Shown here: positions 7,054 to 15,313 of the stretch, piece by piece
Numbering within the stretch: position 1 is the first letter of the stretch
Layout of the letters: every line of letters starts with the position of its first letter
Position numbers and translations under genes: made by a program
The notes under the pieces: model-generated
What the model saw: only the letters and a program-made list of their open reading frames with translations
Told to the model about the DNA's origin: nothing
Databases searched by the model: none
Source: M55B112 sp040880545
Lineage (GTDB): Bacteria > Bacteroidota > Bacteroidia > Bacteroidales > GCA-2748055
Assembly (NCBI GenBank): GCA_040880545.1
Contig: JBBDIE010000103.1
Location: 1 to 23,892, forward strand
Length of the DNA: 23,892 nt
Direction of reading: 5' to 3'

Positions 7054-9687
7054 ATGAACAAATCAATTCACATAATACTGGCACTCTTTTTTTTTACTGT
7101 TCAGGTTTCTGCCACACATAACAGGGCCGGGGAGATTACCCTTACCCAGTTGGATGACTACACCTATGAGATAAAAATTACCACATTTACCTATACACTT
7201 AGCCAGGCCGACAGATCAACGCTTGAAGTTCAGTGGGGAGATAATACCTTTTCTTCAGCATCCCGGATCAGCATCACCAGATTGCCCAATTTCTACCAGA
7301 AAAATGTGTATGTGGCACAACATACATTTCCAGGATCAGGAACATACAAAATAGTAGTCCAGGATCCCAACCGGAACCTGGGCGTAAAGAATATTCCAAA
7401 TTCAGTGAATGTTGTATTCTCCATAATTACTACAATATCCATAAATCCGGCCATTGGATTAAATTCGACTCCGGTACTGTTAAATCCTCCGATTGACCGG
7501 GCAGCACTGGATAAGCTTTTTATCCATAATCCTGCAGCTTACGACCCGGATGGTGACAGCATATCTTATAAACTGACTGTCTGTACCGCAGAAGATGGCA
7601 AACCGATCGAAAACTATGAATTGCCGGCGGCCAGTGATACATTGTTCATTGATCCCGTTACAGGAGACCTATACTGGATCAGGCCCGTTGAAGTTGGCAT
7701 TTACAACATTGCCATTGATATTGAGGAGTGGAGAAGAGGGATTAAGATCGGCAATATAGTCAGGGATATGCAGATTGAGGTTTATGAAACGGATAACAAT
7801 GCACCTGAAATTGAAAGTTTAGAGGATTTTTGTGTCGAGGCCGGAACTAAAGTTTCATTCAGGGTTGTGGCAAATGACCTGGATAATGATTCTATATTGC
7901 TTTCTGGCACCGGTGGACCCTTCGTTGTTGAACAGAGTCCGGCACGCTTTACCGTAGATGAAACTGTGGCCGGGCCGGGACATAGCGAGGCTGTTTTTAG
8001 CTGGCAGACCAATTGCAGTCACGTGCGGAAACAATTTTATACTGCTGTTTTCAAAGCAGAGGATAATTTTCCGGAAACCAGCCTGGTTGATATCAAGAAT
8101 GTGAATATAAAAGTAATCGGATCAGCCCCGGACCCTCCAAATCTTATTCCGGCATCCAACAGCATTACTGTGATGTGGAAACCTGATTCCTGTCCGTATG
8201 TGACCGGTTACAGGTTGTACAGAAAGGAAGGACCCTCGGGCTACACGCCCGAATCGTGCGTTACCGGTGTGCCTTCAACTACAGGATATGAACAGGTTGC
8301 GATTATAAAAAACAGGAATGATACAATTTATATTGACGATAATAAAGGAAGCGGCCTGGATCAGGGTGCGGAATATTGCTATATGTTAGTGGCTGAATAC
8401 CCTGACGGAGCACTAAGTTATCCAAGCGATGAAGTATGTACTCCGCTTGTTGCGGGGATCCCGGCCATGTTGCAGGCAAGTGTGACAAAAGACAGCCCTT
8501 CGGGAGATATTGAACTACGTTGGGCACAGCCACGGGACCTGGATACGATTCCAGCAAACGGGCCCTATGAATATGTGATTACAAGGAGTACCGGGCTGTT
8601 TGGTCAAAACCAGGAACAGGTATTTTCGAAACTCACCGCGGATATTTCTGATACCATTTTCACTGATACGGATGTGAATACCGTAAACTTCCCCTATTCC
8701 TATAAAGTTGAACTCTATAATAATGACGCACCGGAAAATCGCTTCCCCATCAGTAATGTGGATATGACAGAACTGGCTTCTTCTACCTATCCTGCGCTTA
8801 TTGGAACTGATAACCAGATTGAGATCAACATGGTAAAGAATGTTCCGTGGATCAATTACGATTATACCGTTTACAGGTATAATAATGGTACCGGGCTGTT
8901 CGATTCAATTGGATACACCACTGATCCTGTATATTACGACACTGGGTTAAAGAATAACACAGAGTATTGCTACAGGGTGAAAAGTACCGGGTGGCGAAGT
9001 ATCGACGGCCGGCTCTTCGAAAATGAAAATATCAGCCATATCAACTGTACGGAACCAGTGGATTCAATACCTCCATGTGCACCCAACCTCAATGGCAAGT
9101 CCTTCTGCGATGAATTTTACAATCTGCTCACATGGGGTTTTACAGATGAAGCCTGTTTTGAAGATGTTGTTGGGTATAACCTATACTATTCATCTACTGA
9201 AGCCGGTCAACCCATGTTGATTGAAGATTATCAAAGTGAGCGTACAGATACTTCCTATATCGATTTGAAAACAGAAGAGACCCTGACGGGTTGTTATTAT
9301 ATCACTGCCGTGGATTCTTTCGGTAATGAGTCGGCCATGTCGGCCAGGATATGTCTGGATGAGTGCTCCAATTACATTTTACCCAATGTATTCTCTCCAA
9401 ACAATGATCAGATGAATGATCTCTTCATTCCAAACCGGACCGCATATGTTGAAAGGGTTGATTTTCAAGTATATAACAGGTGGGGGATATTGGTTTTCCA
9501 AACCGAAGACCCTGACCTGAACTGGGACGGTAAAATAACCGGCACCAACAAAGTTGTCTCGCCGGGCGTTTATTACTATATCTGCGAAGTGTTTGAACAT
9601 CGCCTGGGAGGGTTGGAATCTTATGCCCTTACAGGATTTATTCATGTTTTCTCTGGTAATGAAAATGAAGTATTTATTGAAAAATGA
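7054..9687 (+). CDS. Large surface protein with Fn3-like repeats and T9SS type B sorting domain
   Basis: This 877-residue secreted protein has a signal peptide of about 20 residues ending VQVSA, followed by THNRAGEIT, a typical N-terminus of this class. Residues 20-350 are beta-rich modules with PKD/cadherin-like patterns such as NPAAYDPDGDSISYKL. Fibronectin III-like units begin near residues 354, 466, 574 and 675. From about 773 to the end lies the gliding-motility-associated C-terminal domain (CHU_C, type B T9SS signal): LPNVFSPNNDQMND, then VYNRWGILVFQ, NWDG and GVYYYICEV. Such proteins are exported by the type IX system and held at the cell surface. No enzyme domain is visible; adhesion is a reasonable guess only. 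The start is 4 bases after the DUF6702 stop, and its end overlaps the next gene by ATGA. Confidence 0.9.
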   Translation: MNKSIHIILALFFFTVQVSATHNRAGEITLTQLDDYTYEIKITTFTYTLSQADRSTLEVQWGDNTFSSASRISITRLPNFYQKNVYVAQHTFPGSGTYKIVVQDPNRNLGVKNIPNSVNVVFSIITTISINPAIGLNSTPVLLNPPIDRAALDKLFIHNPAAYDPDGDSISYKLTVCTAEDGKPIENYELPAASDTLFIDPVTGDLYWIRPVEVGIYNIAIDIEEWRRGIKIGNIVRDMQIEVYETDNNAPEIESLEDFCVEAGTKVSFRVVANDLDNDSILLSGTGGPFVVEQSPARFTVDETVAGPGHSEAVFSWQTNCSHVRKQFYTAVFKAEDNFPETSLVDIKNVNIKVIGSAPDPPNLIPASNSITVMWKPDSCPYVTGYRLYRKEGPSGYTPESCVTGVPSTTGYEQVAIIKNRNDTIYIDDNKGSGLDQGAEYCYMLVAEYPDGALSYPSDEVCTPLVAGIPAMLQASVTKDSPSGDIELRWAQPRDLDTIPANGPYEYVITRSTGLFGQNQEQVFSKLTADISDTIFTDTDVNTVNFPYSYKVELYNNDAPENRFPISNVDMTELASSTYPALIGTDNQIEINMVKNVPWINYDYTVYRYNNGTGLFDSIGYTTDPVYYDTGLKNNTEYCYRVKSTGWRSIDGRLFENENISHINCTEPVDSIPPCAPNLNGKSFCDEFYNLLTWGFTDEACFEDVVGYNLYYSSTEAGQPMLIEDYQSERTDTSYIDLKTEETLTGCYYITAVDSFGNESAMSARICLDECSNYILPNVFSPNNDQMNDLFIPNRTAYVERVDFQVYNRWGILVFQTEDPDLNWDGKITGTNKVVSPGVYYYICEVFEHRLGGLESYALTGFIHVFSGNENEVFIEK

Positions 9688-10895
9688 GAACCCTGACAGT
9701 TATCATAGCGACATTTATACTCCAGGCCACCTTCGGCCAGGGACCAGGAGAGCCGGAGAATTACCTGAAGGCAAGATCACTGATGAAAATTGAACGGTAT
9801 GATTCCGCGCTCCAATTTCTTAATTTGGCAGTTCAGAAAAACCCGGGAGATGTGGATGCCATATACAACCGGGGTATATGTAACTATGAACTTAAACGGT
9901 ATGAGGCTGCCATTTCGGACTTTCTTTTTACAAATAAACGGAGAAGCGCACAGGCCAGCCTGATGCTTGCCAAAACCGAAGCACGATTAAACCACCAGGA
10001 GTTGGCCATAAAATACCTGAAGGAGCACCTTGGTTCCTACTATAGAATTCCGGAAAAAGAAATTTTACTGGAAAAGGACTTCGCTTCCCTTGAAAACACT
10101 GCTGCATGGAAATCCCTGTGGAAGGAAAAGGAATGGTACACACAGTTTGACAGGGACTTGCAGGAGGTCAGTTACCTGAGATCAAAGGGAAGGACACCGG
10201 AGGCAATCAACCTATTGCATGATCTGGACAAAAAAGGATTCAAGAGATCTGATGTAAACCAACAGCTTGCAGAGATCTATATGGCATCAGGGAACCAGAA
10301 GGCAGCATTGAAAGTACTGGATAAATCAATCGCTTCCGACACAAGAAATATGGAGGCCTTGAAACTGAGGATCAAATTATACATGCTGAATGGGGATTAT
10401 GCGCATGCAAAAAAGGACTGTGACCGGTTACTCAGACAGGCACCTGATGAATTTGACCACTATCTTGTCTCTGCCAGGATCAGCAGCAAACTTGGAAATT
10501 ATAAAGACGCCCTCCGTTCTGTTGAATTTTACCTGGCACTCTACCCCGATTCTCACCAGGCTTATAATGAACTGGGGGAAATACAATATGACAATGGAAA
10601 ATTCCTGGATGCACTCACCTCGTTTAATAAAACCCTGGAGTTGGAAAGTGGAGAGGCAGGATATTATTTTAACCGTGGAAGAACTTACGCGGCAGCAAAA
10701 ACTTATAAATACGCTGAGAAAGACTTTTCCATGGCACTTGATCTTGATCCGGCAGACCCGGAAACATGGTACTTTAAAGGACTTACGGACCTGGAACTTG
10801 GAAAAAAAGAGATCGCATGTTACAATTTCAAAAAAGCACTACAGCTTGGAAAGTTTGAAGCAAGAGATTATATAAACCGGATTTGTGGAAATTAA
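9684..10895 (+). CDS. Secreted tetratricopeptide repeat protein
   Basis: This 403-residue protein has a signal peptide (MRTLTVIIATFILQATFGQ) and is almost entirely tetratricopeptide repeats. Clear units include the YLKARSLMKIERYDSALQFL, AIYNRGICNYELKRYEAAI, AYNELGEIQYDNGKFLDALT and YYFNRGRTYAAAKTYKYAEK regions, with a final WYFKGLTDLELGKKEIACYN unit. It probably sits in the periplasm and acts as a scaffold. Its ATG overlaps the stop of the T9SS-cargo gene (ATGA), so translation is likely coupled, suggesting it acts on, or with, that cargo. The precise role is unknown. Confidence 0.85.
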   Translation: MRTLTVIIATFILQATFGQGPGEPENYLKARSLMKIERYDSALQFLNLAVQKNPGDVDAIYNRGICNYELKRYEAAISDFLFTNKRRSAQASLMLAKTEARLNHQELAIKYLKEHLGSYYRIPEKEILLEKDFASLENTAAWKSLWKEKEWYTQFDRDLQEVSYLRSKGRTPEAINLLHDLDKKGFKRSDVNQQLAEIYMASGNQKAALKVLDKSIASDTRNMEALKLRIKLYMLNGDYAHAKKDCDRLLRQAPDEFDHYLVSARISSKLGNYKDALRSVEFYLALYPDSHQAYNELGEIQYDNGKFLDALTSFNKTLELESGEAGYYFNRGRTYAAAKTYKYAEKDFSMALDLDPADPETWYFKGLTDLELGKKEIACYNFKKALQLGKFEARDYINRICGN

Positions 10896-10896
10896 G

Positions 10897-11436
10897 ATGG
10901 AGCAATACAACAAAGACCATAACAAGCAATTGGGGGAAACGGAGAAAAAACAGATCAGTATCCTTCGGTCCGGGAACTCAAAAGCAATCATTGATACCAT
11001 TGATGAAATTAAGGGCAGAGGACGTGCTTCCATTCTTCCTGAAATATTTGATTTGTTGTTGATCACAATGGACCAGGATGTGATAGCGGCATGTACGACA
11101 CTATTGAATGACCTGAAGATAGATGAAGCAAGCGAATATATCATACCAGCCCTGAAAGACCAAAAGTATATCCCGGTAAGACAAATCCTGGTTTCTTCCT
11201 GCTGGCAAAGCGGGATCGACTTTCACACAGATTACCTGTTGTTTGCTGAAATCTTTCTTTCCGATGATTACGCCACAGCCATAGAAGCCTTCACAGTGCT
11301 GGAAAATTGTATTGGAGAGCTGACCGATCGCGATATAGTTCAACTAACCGGATTACTGGAAAGCGGATTAAAAACAGTACCCGCAGAGAAAAAGGCATTG
11401 GTCTCAGAACTACTATTGGTGATTCGCAGTTATTGA
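10897..11436 (+). CDS. HEAT-repeat-like cytoplasmic protein
   Basis: This 179-residue, mainly helical protein has no signal peptide. Paired amphipathic helices resemble HEAT repeats, for example ILPEIFDLLLITMDQDVIAA followed by LNDLKIDEASEYIIPALKD. The segment SSCWQSGIDFHTDYLLFAEI followed by IEAFTVLENC recalls a small HEAT-type family I associate with Bacteroidota genomes; no function is known to me. I use the ATG at 10897 because the frame reaches only a GTG 12 bases earlier inside the TPR gene. There is one base between the TPR stop and this ATG, so it belongs to the same operon although it should stay in the cytoplasm. It ends 7 bases from the convergent dihydroorotate-dehydrogenase-like gene. 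Confidence 0.72.
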   Translation: MEQYNKDHNKQLGETEKKQISILRSGNSKAIIDTIDEIKGRGRASILPEIFDLLLITMDQDVIAACTTLLNDLKIDEASEYIIPALKDQKYIPVRQILVSSCWQSGIDFHTDYLLFAEIFLSDDYATAIEAFTVLENCIGELTDRDIVQLTGLLESGLKTVPAEKKALVSELLLVIRSY

Positions 11437-11443
11437 ACCTGGA

Positions 11444-12421
11444 TCAGTGCATTTTTGAAAAATACTTTATGAATTGAGCTCTTTCATAAACTGCAGGATC
11501 CTTTATATTGCCGTAACTCATCTTCCCTTTAAATTCATCGATAGAATGATACTGTTTCTTCTCCATCCAGGTTTTGATCTCTCCGATTATATCCTTCAGG
11601 TACCCTACCCCGTTTCTATACAGCACAGAACAAACCTGTACGGCTTCTGCCCCTGCCAGTATCTGTTTTACTGCACCCAATCCGCTATGGATACCGGTGG
11701 ATGCTGAAATATCAAGACGATCCACTTCAGATGAAATGATTCCTACCCATCGCAAAGAATTCCGGATATCAGATGGTGTACTCAACACTTCAGCGGATCC
11801 CATGGTCAGATCATCCGTATTAATATCGGGTGCATAGAACCGGTTAAACAGAACGATGCCAGCTGCACCTCTGATCTCCATCTGATCAGCCAGCCATGTG
11901 AGGTTTGAAAAATGCATGCCAACCTTAACTATTACCGGGACAGCAACGCGTTTCTTTACATTTTCAAGAATCTCCAGATAAACGTTTTCATATTTACGGG
12001 GGTCCTTTTTCTTATCATTGGCCAGATAATAAATATTGAGTTCAATGGCATCCGCACCGGCCTCTTCCATTTTAGCCGTAAAATCAATCCATTCATTACT
12101 GGAATAACAATTCACGCTGGCTATTACCGGAATATCAACAGCGTCTTTTGCAGCCCTGATCAGGGCCAGGTAATTACTTACTGAATTTTCCCTGGCATAG
12201 GTTCTCAGATAATCTGCTGCTTCGGGATAATCCTTTCCGGTGTCCATATTACCAATTTCAAACTGAATCTGCTCTTCGAAGAGTGACTTCAAAACCACTG
12301 CTCCTGCTCCTGCTTCAGCTATTTTTTTTATCCTGCTGACGGTGCCGGTCAGTCCACTGCTTGAAACAATCACAGGACTCCTGAGTTCCAAACCTGCATA
12401 CTTTACTGTTAGATCGATCAT
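11444..12421 (-). CDS. Dihydroorotate dehydrogenase-like flavoprotein
   Basis: This 325-residue TIM-barrel protein is related to class 1 dihydroorotate dehydrogenases. FMN-binding features are visible: SSSGLTGT at 20-27, VVLKS with K45, VPVIVKVG with K166, and a C-terminal phosphate-binding region around ASTGIHSGLGAV and AVQVCSVLYRNG. The usual substrate/catalytic segment NxSCPN is replaced by NIYYLAND at 129-136, with no cysteine or serine at the catalytic-base position. This places it in the dihydroorotate-dehydrogenase-like group whose substrate is unknown, not in true PyrD. I use the ATG at 12421; the frame extends only to a TTG at 12430. It is the last gene of the serC operon, 15 bases after yggS. 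Confidence 0.82.
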   Translation of the reverse strand: MIDLTVKYAGLELRSPVIVSSSGLTGTVSRIKKIAEAGAGAVVLKSLFEEQIQFEIGNMDTGKDYPEAADYLRTYARENSVSNYLALIRAAKDAVDIPVIASVNCYSSNEWIDFTAKMEEAGADAIELNIYYLANDKKKDPRKYENVYLEILENVKKRVAVPVIVKVGMHFSNLTWLADQMEIRGAAGIVLFNRFYAPDINTDDLTMGSAEVLSTPSDIRNSLRWVGIISSEVDRLDISASTGIHSGLGAVKQILAGAEAVQVCSVLYRNGVGYLKDIIGEIKTWMEKKQYHSIDEFKGKMSYGNIKDPAVYERAQFIKYFSKMH

Positions 12422-12436
12422 ATTGTACAATATTTA

Positions 12437-13108
12437 TTAGGGATAATACCTCTGTCCAAAAATCAAACTACCCACCCGCACCATGTTACTGCCTTCCTCA
12501 ATGGCGATCCTGAAATCATCCGACATACCCATAGATAAAATTGAAAAGTTATCTTTTTCTGCAAAAAAATTCGATTTTGCCTTCTCAAAGATACTTCTTA
12601 GATTTTTAAATTCGCGTCTGACTACCTCAGAATCATCTGTAAATGTGGCCATCCCCATGAGACCCCGAATGTCCACATATTCCATTCCCCTGAATTCATC
12701 AGATTCCAGAATTTCAATTAATTCCTGTTCACTTAGTCCGAATTTTGAGGATTCACTGGCAATATGCAATTGAAACAGGCAGCTGATCACCCTGCTGTTT
12801 TTCATACCCTCCTTGTTGATCACCCGGAGTAATTTTAAGCTGTCGACACTATGAATCAGGTAGACAAATGGTGAAATGTACTTGACCTTATTTGTCTGAA
12901 GGTGCCCAACCATGTGCCATCTGATCTTTCCGGGAAGTTCCCGCTGTTTATCAAGTAGATCCTGCACCTTATTCTCACCGAAATCCAGGTGTCCGGCATT
13001 GTACAGGTCCTGCACCATGGATGATGGTTTAGTTTTTGAGATCGCCACCAGTGCAGCCTGCCCAGAGAGCGATTCCTTAATATTCTTCAGGTTTTGAACT
13101 ATATCCAT
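12437..13108 (-). CDS. yggS: YggS-type PLP homeostasis protein
   Basis: This 223-residue protein has the YggS/PROSC alanine-racemase-like barrel fold. K25 in AISKTKP corresponds to the lysine that binds pyridoxal phosphate. Other family segments are FGENKVQDLLDK, IRWHMVGHLQTNKVK, HSVDSLKLL, GLMGMATF, LSMGMSDDF and VRVGSLIFG. Members have no known catalytic activity; they bind PLP and keep vitamin B6 and amino-acid pools balanced. The gene starts one base after the DUF1015 stop, so the two are likely translationally coupled. Its presence in an operon with the PLP enzyme SerC is functionally coherent. Confidence 0.94.
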   Translation of the reverse strand: MDIVQNLKNIKESLSGQAALVAISKTKPSSMVQDLYNAGHLDFGENKVQDLLDKQRELPGKIRWHMVGHLQTNKVKYISPFVYLIHSVDSLKLLRVINKEGMKNSRVISCLFQLHIASESSKFGLSEQELIEILESDEFRGMEYVDIRGLMGMATFTDDSEVVRREFKNLRSIFEKAKSNFFAEKDNFSILSMGMSDDFRIAIEEGSNMVRVGSLIFGQRYYP

Positions 13109-13109
13109 A

Positions 13110-14357
13110 TCAATCCAGTGAATGAATCACCAATCCACTTCTTAGTTTGGGTTCGAACCATGTTGTTTTAGGTGGCATGATCAGGTTATTGTCGGCAATA
13201 TCCATCAGTTGTTTCATGGAAACCGGGTAGAGGGCAAAAGCCACCTCCATTAATCCCTGGTCAACCAATCTTTTCAACTCCTCTAATCCGCGGATTCCGC
13301 CGACGAAATCAATCCGGTCAGATTTTCTCAGATCAGTTATGTCGAGCACTGGGCCCAATATCTGCTCCGAAAGGATTGTAACATCCAGGCAGCCAATGGG
13401 ATCAGCATCATTATAGGTGTTGGGCTTGGCTTTCAGAGCAAACCAGTTGCCTTCCAGGTATATACTGAATGTATGGGGTTCCCCAGGCTTGTAGATTTCT
13501 TTTCCAATTTGTTTTACCTCAAAACCTTTGTCCAGTTCACCCAGGAATTGTTTGGGGGTCAGGTCATTCAGATCAGATACTACCCTGTTGTAATCAATGA
13601 TTGTAAGCTGGGAGGATGGAAAATTAACTGAAAGGAAGTAGTTGTATTCCTCGTTGCCGGTATGGTCCGGATTATTCTTTTTCCGTTCATTCCCAACCAG
13701 TGCAGCCGCCGCTGTACGGTGATGCCCATCGGCCACATAAACAAAGGGAATATCCTCAGCGAAGTATCTGGTTATATCTGCAATATCCTTTTCATTGTCA
13801 ATCATCCAGAAGTGATGCCCCACCTTGTCATTGGTCTCAAAATCATACACCGGATTACCCATTATAACCCTGGCAACAATGGCGTCGATTCCTGGATGAT
13901 CGGGATAGGCAAAAAATACAGGTTCTGCATTAAAACCGGTAACCCGGATATGGTTCATCCTGTCTTCCTCCTTGTCGGGCCTGGTCAGCTCATGCTTCTT
14001 AATCAATTCATTCATATAATCGTCAACAGAGGCACACCCCACAATACCATATTGTGTTCGCCCGAACATGGTCTGGGCATAAACATAAAACAGCTCCTTC
14101 TGATCCTGAACAAAGAATCCATCGCTGATCAGTTTTACAAGGTTATCCCTGGCTTTCTGATACACAATCTCAGCATGGATATCAACTCCTTCTGCAAGGT
14201 CTACCTCGGGCTTAACAACATGCAGGAAAGAATGTGGATTTCCTGTCACTTCCGTTCGTGCTTCATCCGAATTCAGCACATCATAAGGCCTTGATGCCAC
14301 TTCTTTTACATGTTCAACAGGGGGGCGAAAACCCTTAAAAGGTTTTATAACTGCCAT
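13110..14357 (-). CDS. DUF1015 family protein
   Basis: This 415-residue protein belongs to DUF1015. It opens with AVIKPFKGFRPP, carries RPYDVLNSDEARTEVTGNP near residues 23-41, and has the characteristic ADGHHRTAAAA near 210-220. The family has no proven biochemical function. Members lie next to serA and serC in many bacteria, especially Bacteroidota and Clostridia, which suggests a role linked to phosphoserine or serine metabolism. Here it sits 26 bases after serA and one base before yggS. There is no signal peptide or membrane segment, so it should be cytoplasmic. The family call is confident; the role is inference from neighbours. Confidence 0.9.
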   Translation of the reverse strand: MAVIKPFKGFRPPVEHVKEVASRPYDVLNSDEARTEVTGNPHSFLHVVKPEVDLAEGVDIHAEIVYQKARDNLVKLISDGFFVQDQKELFYVYAQTMFGRTQYGIVGCASVDDYMNELIKKHELTRPDKEEDRMNHIRVTGFNAEPVFFAYPDHPGIDAIVARVIMGNPVYDFETNDKVGHHFWMIDNEKDIADITRYFAEDIPFVYVADGHHRTAAAALVGNERKKNNPDHTGNEEYNYFLSVNFPSSQLTIIDYNRVVSDLNDLTPKQFLGELDKGFEVKQIGKEIYKPGEPHTFSIYLEGNWFALKAKPNTYNDADPIGCLDVTILSEQILGPVLDITDLRKSDRIDFVGGIRGLEELKRLVDQGLMEVAFALYPVSMKQLMDIADNNLIMPPKTTWFEPKLRSGLVIHSLD

Positions 14358-14383
14358 AGAGGAATATTTTGTTTGAAATAAAA

Positions 14384-15304
14384 TTAATTCACTTTAAAGG
14401 TTTGGTCACCTTTCTCAATAAAACCGACTATTTGTTTAGCTGCAGCAACTCCTGCATTCAAATTTGCTTCTTCCGTCTGGGCGCCCATCTTTTTTGGAGT
14501 GAAAAAGAATCTGCCCTGGTATTTCTGTTCTATCGTATCTTTACAGTCTGGTTCAATATCAGACAAATAACGGAAATCTTTTCTTGTCTCAAAAATTTTA
14601 AGCAACGAAGATTCATCGATCACCTCTTTCCTGGCTGTATTAACCAATGTGGCACCTTCCGGCATCAGTGACAACAACTTTTCGTTGATCAATCCCCTGG
14701 TCTGGTCCGTAGCTGGTACATGGAGTGAAATATACTGACACGTTTCATAGAGTTCCTCCACCGATGCAACACTGGTTACGCCGTCGTTCTGCATCATTGC
14801 ATTATCAATGAACGGATCATAGGCAAAAACCTCCATACCCATCCCTTTTCCGATGTTGGCCACAAATCTGCCAACATTGCCATAGGCATGAATTCCCAAT
14901 TTCTTACCCCTCAGTTCAATACCTGAAGTTCCGTTAAAGCCATTGCGATTCAGATATATAAACATCCCGAATACCAGTTCTGCCACTGCATTGGAATTTT
15001 GACCGGGTGTATTCATTACAGTTACATTATGCGCAGTGGCCGCCTTAAGATCAACATTATCATACCCGGCTCCTGCCCGGACAATGATCTTTAGCTGCTG
15101 AGCCGATCCGATCACTTCACTGTCAATAATGTCACTCCTGATAATCAATCCGTCAATATCAGAAACAGCATTGACCAACTCTCCTTTTTCAGAATATTTC
15201 TCCAATATCCTCAATTCATATCCGGCCTCTTTGAAAACCTTTTTTACTTCACCAACTGCCTGTTTTGAGAATGGTTTCTCAGTAGCTATCAATATTTTAG
15301 TCAT
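14384..15304 (-). CDS. serA: D-3-phosphoglycerate dehydrogenase (short, no ACT domain)
   Basis: This 306-residue D-2-hydroxyacid dehydrogenase should oxidise 3-phosphoglycerate to 3-phosphohydroxypyruvate, the first step of serine synthesis, judged by its place directly after serC. Visible are VRAGAGYDNVD at 75-85, a nucleotide-binding loop GIHAYGNVG at 137-145, catalytic R225 in VNTARKEVIDE, and E251 in SDIEPD. The position usually held by the catalytic histidine (TPHxGAxT) reads TPKKMGAQTEEAN, so K271 replaces it. I recall the KKMGAQT form from other Bacteroidota SerA proteins, so it is probably lineage-wide rather than decay. The protein ends without an ACT or ASB regulatory domain, so serine feedback through such a domain is not expected. 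There are nine bases between the serC stop and this start. Confidence 0.88.
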   Translation of the reverse strand: MTKILIATEKPFSKQAVGEVKKVFKEAGYELRILEKYSEKGELVNAVSDIDGLIIRSDIIDSEVIGSAQQLKIIVRAGAGYDNVDLKAATAHNVTVMNTPGQNSNAVAELVFGMFIYLNRNGFNGTSGIELRGKKLGIHAYGNVGRFVANIGKGMGMEVFAYDPFIDNAMMQNDGVTSVASVEELYETCQYISLHVPATDQTRGLINEKLLSLMPEGATLVNTARKEVIDESSLLKIFETRKDFRYLSDIEPDCKDTIEQKYQGRFFFTPKKMGAQTEEANLNAGVAAAKQIVGFIEKGDQTFKVN

Positions 15305-15313
15305 GCCTTTACA

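Noticed and set aside
13662..14294. A 210-codon plus-strand ORF opposite the DUF1015 gene
   Set aside because: It is antisense to a clearly conserved protein, has no domain-like pattern and no promoter; it is a shadow of the real gene. The same applies to the 194-codon plus-strand ORF at 18849-19433.
14384..15304. serA as a pseudogene because the catalytic histidine is missing
   Set aside because: The frame is intact, other active-site residues remain, and the gene is tightly placed in its operon, so a variant active site is more likely.
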